A stretch of 64,000 nucleotides of DNA from Notospermus geniculatus (taxonomy: Eukaryota > Nemertea > Pilidiophora > Heteronemertea > Lineidae): positions 342,878 through 406,877 of the forward strand of contig NMRB01000355.1 of the NCBI GenBank assembly GCA_002633025.1, read 5' to 3'. The first letter of the stretch is position 1, and each line of letters begins with the position of its first letter. The notes under the pieces are model-generated. The model ran no database searches. It was not told where the DNA came from and worked only from the letters and a program-made list of their open reading frames with translations. The translations under genes and the position numbers were made by a program. Shown one piece after another: positions 51,574-62,411 of the stretch.

Positions 51574-53442
51574 CCTTATTTCAGATACAGTAGACGAATT
51601 TATCATCGAAGTGTGTGATGTCGACGACACGGGTGTTCTAGCCAAATATCTTCCACACGTCGGCGACCGATTTGCAGTCAAGAAGTTCGTGCAGGGGAAA
51701 CGGCCGAAAGTAGCCTCTAATTCTGCCGCCGCAAAAGACCGTGTACTTGGCTCCCTTCGAAGGAAGCTACTACTGAAGAGATCAAGGGATGACACTGGAT
51801 CAGATGATGCCTTGGGTGAATTCGAATTACTGCGAAAAGCAAAAAATCCCACCTTGTTGGAAACGCTAACGCTAGAAAGAAAACCAGGAAAATTGAGATC
51901 GGATGGCTGAATTGTGAAACATCAAGTGGAATCTACAGGCAAGTGCGAAAGAAGGGAGGTGATAGTACCAGAAAGGTAGACGTACCAAAAAATGCGAAAA
52001 CGAATGACATTATAGAAATCGCTAAAAAACATTTCTTCCCGAAAGGAAAGTCGCCTCTTGGCCAGATTCATGAATTTGAACATGAACTGACGAATCTGTT
52101 CAAGACCTATTTGAGAAAACAGGGCTCAATATGTTGAGATTTTACTTGGCAACAAAGAAAAAAGAAGAAATAGATGAAGGGGGTCCGATTCGATCCACTC
52201 CTGATTCCAATGCTACAAACCTTGTGAATGAAAAATCTCTCCACAGAAACGAAAACATGAAAAAAGCATCTGCTGCAGCCGCTTCGGAAGCGGAACTAGA
52301 CGCTCAAATGGATATGGACACATTGCCAGACATTCAAGGGATATTTGAGGACACACCAGACCAATCGACAGATGCCGAGGTGGTCTTCAACTACAATGTC
52401 GGACAGTTAGATTTGCCAGACTTTGACAACCAGTTTGATGACACCATTCCTCTGCTACCTAACGTTCCCAGGAGAGTACAAATCTGCGTCCATCGTGGGT
52501 CAATGGCCTTTGATGAACTACGTTCCTGCTTCAAGGACCCGAATGTAGAAAACGCACAACTCGAAATCGTTCCGATACTACCATCGGGAGAGAGAGAACA
52601 AGCTGAAGACACAGGTGGCGTCTTGAGAGGCCTTCTGTCCGAATTCTGGGATGAATTTTACCAAAGGTGTTCCCTGGGTAGAGACATGAAGATTCCAAGC
52701 GTACAGCACGACTTCGGTTCTGAGGAGTAGCCGAATTCTGAAGTTTGGCTGGAAAGACACTGGTTACTGGCCCATATTTCTTTCTAAAGCGTTCATGCGC
52801 CACTGCATGTTCAATGAAGAAGACGACGCATGTGCACTGGAGGATTTCCTCAACTTCGTTGCAATTCCCGAAAAAGAAGTGTTCCAGGTAGCATTGAACG
52901 ATTTTCAAGCGGTGGAAGAAGATGAGCTGGTAGACGTACTGGGCACACATGATTGTCGTACCTTGGTTAAAGAGGACAATGTGAAGCCGGTATTGATGGA
53001 GATAGCCCATAAAACGTTGATACAAGAGCCAATGTTCGTGTGCGATTGCTGGCGAGATATTGTAAAACACTTGATGAGTAAGAAGACATTTGATGAATTG
53101 CACACTAAGTTGCGTCCAACAAATAGAAATGTTGTGCAGATGCTTGACTTGCCTGCGCCTGGACATGATGTGTCCAATCACCTGAAAAGATTTGTGAAAG
53201 AAATGGACATGGAGTGTTTGGGTCGTTTTCTAACATATCTAAGATTCTGCACGGGCTCAGACCTTCTTGGCGTCGACAAGATAGCAGTACAGTTCGTACG
53301 GATGGAGGGGGCACAGCGCCGGCCGATAGCTCGCACCAGCGGTCGCGTACTGGAGCTAGCGGATCATTTTGGCAACTTCATGGAATTTATGACGGAGTTC
53401 GACTAAGTCTTAAAACGCAACATCTGGGTTATGGATGTAGGC

Positions 53443-53630
53443 TAAAGGCCCGTTTCCACTATAGCGGATTCCGCCGCGTCTTGGGGCGAGCGGAGCGGTT
53501 TTCACAGGCATTGGAATAATCAATAGGCCATTGTATTGTTATACTATCGAAGGACTATCTAAAGCCCTGTGAAAACGGCACCGCTCGCCGCAAACCGCCG
53601 CGGAATCCGCTATAGTGGAAACGGGCCTTA
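53443..53630. mobile_element. MITE at the 3' end of the HECT-like pseudogene
   Basis: TAAAGGCCCGTTTCCACTAT at the left and ATAGTGGAAACGGGCCTTA at the right; AGCGGATTCCGCC inside on both arms. Its first bases coincide with the TAA that would have ended the ancestral HECT-like protein. Confidence 0.75.
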
Positions 53631-54222
53631 ATTCAGACAACGATTTCCGAGTGAACCTAAGGTTGCAATTGGTCCCCGACTTTTCCACATTCTTTAAGTT
53701 TCCAAGACCCGACATTGGCAACACACTAGGACATTGATCATTGCAGTTTCATTCTTGCATCATGCGTAGGCTAATTCCGTTACACTCACGGTAGCCGTGT
53801 TCATCGCACGGTATTACGCAGTTTATGCGGAGTCAGGCTTGGTGAGGAAAGTAATACTTATTTCTTTGAAGTGATGTGCACATAAAATACTCATCATGTT
53901 TTCCAGTTGCAATGCAAATACGTGTTTTTATCATTTCGGGAGTATGGGCGATGTTGATCTCTAGTGGTCGACGATCTTGGAAATACATAAATCTTTTCTT
54001 CACTGTGCATAAAAATTCATCATGACCCTTCCATACGTTTGGCACCTCCATACGTGATTAGTGTTCGTGTGCGATTTTCATTTTGTTTCATGTTACATTC
54101 TGGCGTCATCCACAATGATTGTCCATCAAAGGGACGTTTGTGTGTATTCGTCGTGCGTAGGTTCCATGCACGGTACGTTTGAGTTTTTCTCAGTCTGGTC
54201 TTGTATTTTTTTCCATCATCCG
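53631..54222. other. Unassigned stretch
   Basis: No feature recognised. Confidence 0.4.
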
Positions 54223-54602
54223 TAATGGGGAACCGTAGGAACGAACGTCACGACGCGGCGCTGTGAGTGGTGCGACCGATGTTTCTTTTTTCTAACGTTA
54301 TTTCCATTTATTTCTGGCGTGAAAAGCACTCTTTTGTTTCGGTGGCCTGGCATTGAAATTACACGTCCATCTTGTAGCAGATGAAAATGTCTACAATTTT
54401 ACAATGCTTTTTTCCTTTAAATGAAGACATAGGTGACGATTTCGGCAACGTCATTATCTTATTTTTCCTGTAGAAAATGTACAGCAGATTTTTTTCACGA
54501 CGCAACGTCAACACTTAAAACGACGTCAATGACGACGTTTCGGTCGCACTGCTCGCAGCCGCGCCGACCTGTCGGGATTTCCGGCACGCGGTTTCCTCAT
54601 TA
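54223..54602. mobile_element. MITE family E, copy 3 (intact)
   Basis: AATGGGGAACC at the left and GGTTTCCTCATT at the right. CGAACGTCACGACGCGGCGC and GCACTGCTCGCAGCCGCGCC are subterminal inverse blocks. It shows the uninterrupted order that is split by the foldback element at 5623-6081. Confidence 0.75.
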
Positions 54603-54710
54603 CATGTGCATGTATATTGTCCTTCTGTAGGTCATAGAATTAGTACGTTCATATTCGTGGCGTGTAAGGATAACCAGTATGTTAAATTGCAGTTCGGTGC
54701 ACATTTTGGG

Positions 54711-55102
54711 CCGTATTTACAAGGCGCGATTAGGTCAACACGCGTGTAAATTCAGTTATTCAGGTTAAGGACCTAGAAGACCATTGTTTTGCTACCTTGT
54801 ACGCTGCTTGATCGGCAGCGTTTACCACCAGAATAATCACCCGTTGTTAACTTTCCTTTGTCTAGCTGCAGGAGGCCAAAAGAAAAATTTGAAGAACCTA
54901 CAGGCCTTAGAGTCATTCAACTCTTTTCTTCGATCCTCCTGCACGTTAACGCAGGAATGTTAACCGCGTGTGGTCATCCTGTGGGTAGACGCTGCCGATC
55001 AAGCAGCGTACAAGGTAACAACACAACGGTTTTCTGGGCCCTTAACCTGAATAACTATGAATTTACACGCGTGTTGACCTAATCGCGCTTCGTAAATACG
55101 GT
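54711..55102. mobile_element. Foldback MITE, about 390 bp, 115-bp arms
   Basis: CCGTATTTACAAGGCGCGAT at the left is mirrored by ATCGCGCTTCGTAAATACGG at the right; TACGCTGCTTGATCGGCAGC and its inverse at the inner ends. Confidence 0.8.
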
Positions 55103-55743
55103 ATAGGTTTTATATTTAGTCTTCTGTACATGTACAAACAAGTACAAAATCGGTAAGGTTTTTTATTTCGTCAAACGGAATTAAGGACAGTGTTCATTGG
55201 TACAGAATTTGTTTGTTTGTTTCTCTTTCAGAAGATTATATCGAAACATGAATGTACAAATGTGTGATTCACAAAGTTGAACTGTTTACTCTTTTAAAGC
55301 GGTGGAAGTATTATACCAAAACGAATAAAACAGGATTATCTAAAATCTCATTTGAATAGTTTTGAAAGATGATGTTTGTGGCCAGTACAGAATTGACGAA
55401 TGGCCGCTACTGCAGGACTGACACTTTCCATGACTCGGCGCTGATTTTGTTTGCATTGTTACGGGTATTTTCATAGATCGATGATATGTCGTCAATCTTC
55501 TTGCATTGCTGTGTAATTGGTGCAAACATCGGACATCTCATGGGGGGGGGGGGATCAAAACCTATAGTCCGAGTAAATTACTTATTTCCCCTTATCTCGA
55601 AGCCTACGCCCACCTCGAGTTGAAATCACCGCACTAAAAGGAAGTGTCGTCACTATCACGTGTCTACCTAAGGATGTGAACACGGCATGAATTTGGGAGG
55701 GCTACCGGTATATTCCGTCGAGTCAGTGGTGAAATGATTACAA

Positions 55744-55868
55744 TAGGGAGGTTTCGCAAGCGCCCGGTTATGCCCTACGACGACCTTTATCTATTGTGTG
55801 GGTATACCCAAACAATAGATAAACGTCGTCGCATGGCCTAACCGGGCGCTTGCGAAACCTCCCTATTT
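55744..55868. mobile_element. Near-perfect 125-bp palindrome
   Basis: AGGGAGGTTTCGCAAGCGCC at the left is mirrored by GGCGCTTGCGAAACCTCCCT at the right, with only a few mismatches across about 58-bp arms and almost no loop (GTGTGGGTATACCC centre). Confidence 0.85.
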
Positions 55869-57129
55869 TCCAAATTGTACCGTAACCGAGTGCGGAGAGA
55901 AAGCGTCGGCATTGTTGTCTGCTGCAGTTTCCACACCATACGATTTCTGTTGGCAAATGTTGGACTTGTTAAACACTTCCAGCTATTCTTCAACAGGTGG
56001 CCAGTCCACCAAATCTGGTAGTAATTGTCGGAACGAAAATCTAGAAATGTTGGATGACAGCTTGCCGTCAACACGAATCGATTTTCATCTGATTTTCGTT
56101 CGGACAGTTTTTGACACTTGTTGGAATTGCAGGGGAAAGTCAGAAAAACACATAAATAAATCCAAAGAGAAAATCTGACGAAAATTCAGAGAAACCAGAC
56201 CGTTTGGACAGAGCTTGATGTCATTAATATCACACAGCAGCTACAGTGGAACAGGAACACACTTTTTGATCCAAAGAGCCTATTGCCTTATTGATATTTC
56301 TCCATAATAGTCCGACATGTGGATGAATCACAGCTGTTACATGTATGTGTGAATCACAGTTGTTGTGTGGATGAATCGTTGCTGTTAGGTGAATAAAAGT
56401 TCTAATGTTGAAACCTGAAGCCCATCTAGCCTGGTTTGAATCCATCACATTTCCCGTTTCTGAGGAGCGGAGAACCTCAGCCAATCATCGGTGTGCGATG
56501 GCAAATCGACGCGTCAATCAAAATCCGTGTTACAAATGCAAGCGGCTATAGAGAAGAGAATGTGCCGAGCGGCGATTTGTTTCACGAGGTCTGATTGGTT
56601 CGGAGGAGGGGTCAAGTTGGGGTCAGGTTCATTAATGATTTATGCATTAACGCCAAAGATAACATGATTCGGACAAGGTTAAAGACGCAGTCGATAACCT
56701 TGTTTGGACAAGATGCTTGACACTGATCTGTTGGTGAACTGGCAGTCAGGAACACCTTCCAAATCATTAAGTACTTTTACATCGTCTGAGCTAGTGTTCC
56801 ATGTAAATTCAAAAACGCACACAGAGGCTATGATATTTTGCATTCATATTTGAAACTAAGTTTATGGATAAACTTGCATGATAAACACCTCATGATATCA
56901 GATTCCTTAGGACAGTTGGGCTACGCATTAGTATTGTCATTTCAGATGCATATTTGCTGGATTTACGTTTCGTTAGTAATAAAAATGTCATAAAGAATGT
57001 AAAATGGCCGTGGCAAGAACATATCGCGACATCCATTTGCCGGACAACTTGGCCTATCTACAAATCCACAAGTAACTGTCTTAGTCCGGCCGCGATGGCG
57101 AAAAATGCGATTTTTTTTGTATAACAGCA
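55869..57129. other. Unassigned stretch
   Basis: 56310-56400 has three degenerate copies of a GTGGATGAATCACAGCTGTT-like unit. No exon recognised. Confidence 0.4.
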
Positions 57130-57400
57130 ATTTTTAGCTCACTGGGGTGAGCTATTACGATGGTGCAGCGTCCGTCGTCCGTCGTCGTCCGTCGTCGTCG
57201 TCGTCGTCGTCCGGCGTGGTCCGTTAGCAGGGCACGTTTCGTAACCGCTAGAGCTATTGATCTGAAACTTGGTACATATATACCCCTAGGTCACGACACC
57301 AAGTTTCGGTCCGATTCGACTCTCAGTTTGGCCACCAGGTGGCGGAAACCAAAAACACAAGAAGTGCAATAACTCCTGAACTAACTAGAGTTGTCAGTTG
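57130..57400 (+). repeat. AGCTCACTGGGGTGAGCT element with a CGT-rich core
   Basis: AGCTCACTGGGGTGAGCT followed by a (GTC)n-type run at 57168-57212, then sequence related to the 23.6-kb tandem unit (GAGCTATTGATCTGAAACTT, TTTGGCCACCAGGTGGCG). Same organisation as 19290-19620 in inverse. Confidence 0.65.
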
Positions 57401-57515
57401 AGTCTGCATGCAGACTCTGGAGTCTCCGCCACGCGTCGCATGTCACACTAGGCCTATAACTTAAGAGACATGCACAGATTGCTCATAACTGATGTGTACC
57501 TCCCTCTGTCATTAG

Positions 57516-57962
57516 ACTATTATGTCCAACCCAGTGAGCACATGGTCCATGGACCATTTCATTTGTAGTTTCTATACCTTCATCGTTTTCGACCGTTACT
57601 ACGAATACAGCGTGAAAACCGTAACGAGAGGAGGTCGAACGGCCTTTGCCAGCCGAGAACATTGTCTGCATCTCAGTACGAAACTGCCGTCTCAAAAATT
57701 TGCTCTTACAGTAAGCAAAAACAAGCAGCAGATCATTGATTTGATTTCAGCGGACCTAGTTGTTTCCTTCCATGAGTATACTCGAACCCACAAGCTAGTC
57801 GTGACAGGGTCAGACCCCGTTCCGGTTGAGATTTGGCAAGGCGAGGTTACCAAAAGGGAGGACCTGATGTCAACCTACGAAGAGGCAGACAACACAATCG
57901 TTCATCAGCTTCTATTTCTGACGAAGATTGATTCAAACAGGAATATGCAACTGTCACAGTAA
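57516..57962 (+). CDS. Terminal-exon-like ORF, conserved uncharacterised family
   Basis: Open from an acceptor-like CTCCCTCTGTCATTAG (ends 57515), through ATG at 57522, to TAA at 57960-57962, about 147 codons. The peptide has VFDRYYEYSVKTVTRGGR, ALTVSKNKQQIIDLI, LVVTGSDPVPVEIW and TYEEADNTIVHQL. This pattern (DRY, later HEEAD-T-I-xxH) is familiar from large families of uncharacterised invertebrate proteins, some of them transposon-associated, with a nuclease-like EEAD segment; I cannot name a function. The usual His before EEAD is Tyr here. No upstream exon was identified in the preceding repeats, so this may be a fragment. Confidence 0.45.
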   Translation, partial: TIMSNPVSTWSMDHFICSFYTFIVFDRYYEYSVKTVTRGGRTAFASREHCLHLSTKLPSQKFALTVSKNKQQIIDLISADLVVSFHEYTRTHKLVVTGSDPVPVEIWQGEVTKREDLMSTYEEADNTIVHQLLFLTKIDSNRNMQLSQ

Positions 57963-59573
57963 AAAAATGGAATAGTCCCCGCGGGTAAATTTTACCAATG
58001 CCATCGGCAATTTCGATTTTACCACCGAAAAGGGTAATATTTGCTCAAAAGCGCCGGACAATATTACCTATCCGTGGGTATTCTCAGGCGCCTTCCCTAT
58101 TATTGGAGGTAATGTTTACCTGGAACCGTGGGTAAAACTGGGGACAAGCTTACTACCTATATTCCCGTAGGTAAATGGAGACGTCCATGCATGTTAGCTA
58201 TAATATTGGACAATGGCATACGTCCTCCGAGACCCACTAAGGTTTCAAGGTAAATTTTGGGGTGCTTTTGAGGTGTGAACTCGAATATCTGGAGAACACT
58301 TGATCAACCCGCCGAACTCAGGTCACTTCAAAATAGATAGCAGGAAGAACCCTATACACAGAGAAAAATATTCGTCTCCACTTGAGATAAGTGGGGTCTT
58401 GAAGCGCTTTGAAACACAATTATCTTGTATTTGAGATAGATGCTTTCTCGATTCGAGATATTATTGTCTAATGACAAAACTTGATATACATTATCTGTGA
58501 CACAACCTGAGACAAATGGCGTGTTAAGCCTTCCGATACACAACTTGTCTCGCACTTGAGATATCAATAATATCGAACCGAGATATTGGTCATCGCAAAT
58601 TAACTGGATCAACACGGGCAACCAGTTCGACCTGACGAGACAACAGTGTTGTAATTCGCAAAAAATAAATACAGAAACGCTGGCTCACGATTAAGCAAAC
58701 ACATAAGAATATTGATAAACTACATGTATGGTTTGAAATCTGAGACACAAATTTTAGGATGTGAATGTCTCCCTTTCAAAATTATAAAAACGATAATTGT
58801 ACAGCATCGGTTTTCTCTCAACCATAAGAGATTTTGTGCTGTGCATTGGTATACCCCATCCAACTGAACTCTATATAGCTTCTCGGTCTATTGGCTAAGG
58901 CTGAAGCTATTACGAAATTTAAGAGTTGCGGTCTTTGCAAGTAGCAAACTTATGCAACCAGGACCAAAAAACTCAACTATTGGGTTGATGCTACCATGCA
59001 GTTGGTTATATACAACCCAACAATCCGTAAATTCATATAAACAATGAACGTCATCTCAGCTGCGCACATTCTACTCTCAGGGATAGATAATAATAATTTA
59101 TTAAGCCGATGTGATAATATACAGTATATAACATCGGAAATCGATGTGTTGTACTCGTGCGTATACATGTAGTTTACAAAAAGAGTCAGCACCGTCAATT
59201 ATGATCGGCATGGTAAACGCGGTCCGTCATGCAGAGTTAAAAAGGCGGCAGGTCGGGGGATAAAAAGAGTTTAAAAACCGGTTGGTACCTCCGTATGTGG
59301 GGTCGGAGTAAAACCTGGCGTATGGCGTATGGCGATTGGCGAATGGCGGATGGCGGATGGCCAGCACACTATGCTCAGTTACCGTTAACCTAGCCTTATA
59401 AATTGAGTTAGGGGCCTAGATGAAAAGAGATGCCTCACACGGTGTTACTTTGTTACAGTCAGGCCTACTGACTGAACAATGACAAAACATCGAATAGATA
59501 TGGGGATTCCCCAACGTGAATGTTGATGGGGCACGACGTGATGTTCGGAATTGAGTTCCGCTACAGAGTGCCT

Positions 59574-59970
59574 CATTTTAAAGCGAATGGCTCGCGGGGT
59601 TTGTTTCGATTTTTGGTGGTACCTCCCATAGAGAGTGAACTTAGTCTCCAGGCAAAGCCGTGCTCCACTCATAGGCAAAACCTGTGCAAATATGCGAACG
59701 TGCACCTGGGGACGAGATTCCATTAAAAGTTTGTTAAAATGGGTTAATGACAGTTTCAAATTCAGTCGGTCAAAATGTACATTTTGTACTATTCACATTG
59801 ATTTCGAAGCGGTAGATTTTGCAGAATACGCCTCCGAAATGTGGCTGTCTAATGCATTTCCCATTAAACTAAAATCCTTCTTTCGCCTTTTTCTCAAGAC
59901 GGCGCTTGATTTGAGGACATGTCAACAAAAAACTGTCAACAAACCCCGCGAGCCATTCGCTTTAAAGGGG
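59574..59970. mobile_element. TTAA-flanked MITE, about 395 bp
   Basis: TTAAAGCGAATGGCTCGCGG at the left and CCGCGAGCCATTCGCTTTAA at the right, exact inverses including TTAA; GGGGTTTGTT/AACAAACCCC continues inward. The 161-codon frame at 59635-60120 runs through it and is not a gene. Confidence 0.8.
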
Positions 59971-60395
59971 GAAGTCTGCAGTGCAATTTACTGTGACTGT
60001 GTAAGGGCAGCCAAAGTACTAGCATCAGCACGAGAAAACCAAAATTGGCCAAGAATAGATCTACCGGTAGCCTACACAGCAAAAAGGGGCACTTTTTCTA
60101 GGGCCATTCTGAGGTGGTGAAAAACTATTTCAGTGCAAGGATGAGTGGTCGCCATGGTCACACCTGACGGGATAATCGGCGAGGGGTGCGTCAGTTAGGT
60201 TTTTTTGTCCCGTATGTTACTTGTGCATTGTTGGAGACTTTTTCAGTGAATCCAATAATGATCACAAGTGGAAGAATGTCTCTGCATGACGCTTGCATAA
60301 CTTCTCAAGATTCCCAAATCAAAGTATCAACGGGTTAGAATAATAAAAATAATACTTTTTGACAGATGGTCAACAAATGGTAAAAAAATAGCTTT

Positions 60396-61960
60396 CTATT
60401 TGGCTGACTCGCCACTCGCCATTCGCCATGTTTTACTCCGACCCCTGTATGTGCTGAGCCGGCGACCAGATGGCAAGAGCTGGTAAAGGCAGTGAGCAGG
60501 ATAGTGACTATCCTTCATGATGTTCTGCATACGTTTCACCGCCCGTTTTTTATAGATCACCTCAGCTCTGTCCAACTGTTCGCCTATAATATAGGATGCA
60601 GTTTTAACGATCTGGTTTAGTTTACCAATATCCTTCTTTGTGGCTGAGGTAAACCATACCAACATGGACTGAAATAAAATACTCTCAATGGAAGCTCGGC
60701 AAAACCTGACTAAAATTCGAGCGCTCGACCCAAACGACTTCAGTCGCCTCAGGAAAAACAACCTCTGCTGAGCCTTCTTTATATTATTATTACTGATTTG
60801 AGCTGACCATTTCATGTCATTAGAGATGTGGCAACCAAGAAATTTAAAAATATCAACCATCTCTACCACCTGATTGTTATTAGTCAGCGGCTAGGAGACT
60901 TATTCCTCCTGAAATCAATCACCATCTCCTTAGTCTTAGTGACATTCAGATGCAGATTGTTGTCATCGCACCATTCCATCAGCTCAGACACCATGGCACG
61001 ATACTCGGATTCGTCATTATTTGTGATCAATCCTACAGCGTCGTGTCATCAGCGAATTTCACAATAATGCCACTTGTGTCGGGGGCAGTGCAATCATGCG
61101 TGAACAAGCTGTACAGCTTCGGCGACAAGGGGCATCCCTGTGGGGTGCCAGTGTTCAAAGTTAGAGGGCAGGAAAGGGTGGTACCCACTCTCACTACTTG
61201 ACACCTCTGCAACAGGAAACCTAGAACCCAGTCACACATCGTTTGAGGGAGCCCAAGATCCGACAGCTTATACCATAATTTAGTTGGCACGATGGTGTTA
61301 AAAGCCGAACTATAATCTATGAAGAGTAAGCGAACATACATGTAGTTGGAGTTGTTATCCTTCCCACATGTCCCAGGCTCTAGAAACTGAAGAACATTGT
61401 GCATACAGTAGCTGACGGCATCATCCGTGCTTCTGTTCGCACGGCAAGCAAACTGGCATGGGTCTGGGCCCCTAGGTAAAACAGAATTAATATAAGCTAA
61501 CACAAGCTTTTCAAAAACCTTCATGATTACTGCGGTGAGGACAACAGGCCGATAATCATTTAGACATGTAACGGCATTCTTCTTCGGCACAGGGGCAATT
61601 ACCGATTCTTTATATAGCACAACGGCACCTTCCTAGTAGCTAGGGACCAATTAAAAAGGTCTATCAATACTGGGGATACTTGGTCCACACACGCCTGAAG
61701 AAAGCGCGGGGAAATTCCGTCAGGGCCCGCCGCTTTCCGTGCATTTAGGCCTCTGATCGTGTGTTTAACCTCGTATTCCCCAATAACGAAAGGGGGCTCT
61801 CTTATGTCAAAGGAAAGTGCCGGTGCTGTCTCGGAATTGTCCCTGTCGAAGCGGGCATAGAACTGATTCAGTTTGACAGTTCACTCAGGTCAACATCGCT
61901 CTGAATAATATTATGAGTATTCACAGTGGCAGTTCGTTGTCTCCCGATAAGAGCACAATA
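60396..61960 (-). mobile_element. LINE (CR1/Rex1-like) reverse transcriptase, defective
   Basis: On the minus strand: KAAGPDGISPRFLQACVDQV (61680-61740), NDYRPVVLTAVIMKVFEKLV, RANRSTDDAVSY, LFIDYSSAFNTI, GTPQGCPLSPKLYSLFTHDC, catalytic KFADDTT (about 61030-61060), then in another frame GLITNNDESEYRAM, LNVTKTKEMVIDFRR, FKFLGCHISNDMKWS, KKAQQRLFFLRRLKSFG, RLSTYRGR. The arrangement closely follows the Rex1/CR1-like elements common in fish and marine invertebrates. A 1-nt frameshift directly after ADDTT and another near 61620 break it, and no 5' endonuclease region is present, so it is a 5'-truncated dead copy. Confidence 0.9.
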
Positions 61961-62411
61961 TATCATCCAGAAAATTTGACTGGAGACAGTCGTATGTCTA
62001 CTTGAGATATCAGTTATTTTTACCGAGTTTCAAAGATCTCAACTCGAGATCCAAAAAGTAACTTCTTTTACGGACAAGCGTTCAAGTGATTTTTATCTCA
62101 AGTGGAGATGAATATTTTTCCGTGTGAAGGAGTTGCAAACATCATTTGTATCACAGGCAATCTGCAAATTAGCCTCTATTATTGACCACGTATTGCACTG
62201 TGGCTTACGGTGTTCGTGTTGATTTTCGGGCATAATATTTGGTTATTAAATCCCATTCTACACTTCCCCAGTGTGATAATCCACATGCCTCTGATGTACA
62301 TCTGCCATGTTCTCTGGGAAAATGTCTTGGTATAGCAGGTTGTATTGCCTAAGTCCTCCATTATTTTTCTTATGTTGTTACAGCTTCGGTTAATAAATGA
62401 AAAAAAAATGA

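Larger units (their letters stand above)
48248..53445 (+). pseudogene. SAM-like / HECT-like (G2E3-type) gene, decayed
   Basis: Exon 1 48248-48325 (MEEQLSNFLRDRGI to EEDK|GTAAGC), long intron with an antisense LINE, then one large exon 51585-53445. The order fits a large family of invertebrate and fish proteins: SAM-like N-terminus (EVCDVDDTGVLAKYLP, GDRFAVKKF), a conserved middle (EIGWLN, FFPKGKSP), LRFYLATKK, and a HECT-like C-lobe region (NAQLEIVPILPSGE, EDTGGVLRGLLSEFWDEFY, LKFGWKDTGYWPIFLS, FLRFCTGSDLL). Defects seen: exon 1 ends in phase 0 but exon 2 needs phase 1; frame changes near 51890, near 52085 and at 52725; nonsense TAA at 53404-53406, ten codons before the ancestral end WVMDVG-stop. 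The HECT catalytic Cys position (family HTC) is Ser here (ARTSG), so even a repaired product would lack ligase chemistry. Indels could partly be assembly errors, but the Cys change and nonsense codon argue for loss. Confidence 0.75.
58357..62126. mobile_element. Large element or element pair with TTGAGATA-rich inverted ends
   Basis: CACAGAGAAAAATATTCGTC and TCCACTTGAGATA at the left are mirrored by TATCTCAAGTGGAGATGAAT and TTTTTCCGTGTG at the right. Both subterminal regions (58380-58600, 61985-62090) are full of TTGAGATA/TCGAGAT words in both orientations. The interior holds a MITE (59574-59970) and a LINE (60396-61960), so an originally short element appears to have been expanded by later insertions. 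Confidence 0.55.

Noticed and set aside
51490-51852. Minus-strand frame opposite the HECT-like exon
   Set aside because: Shadow of the plus-strand coding sequence and the adjoining MITE.
59635-60120. 161-codon frame
   Set aside because: It spans the right half of a TTAA-flanked MITE and has no recognisable domain.
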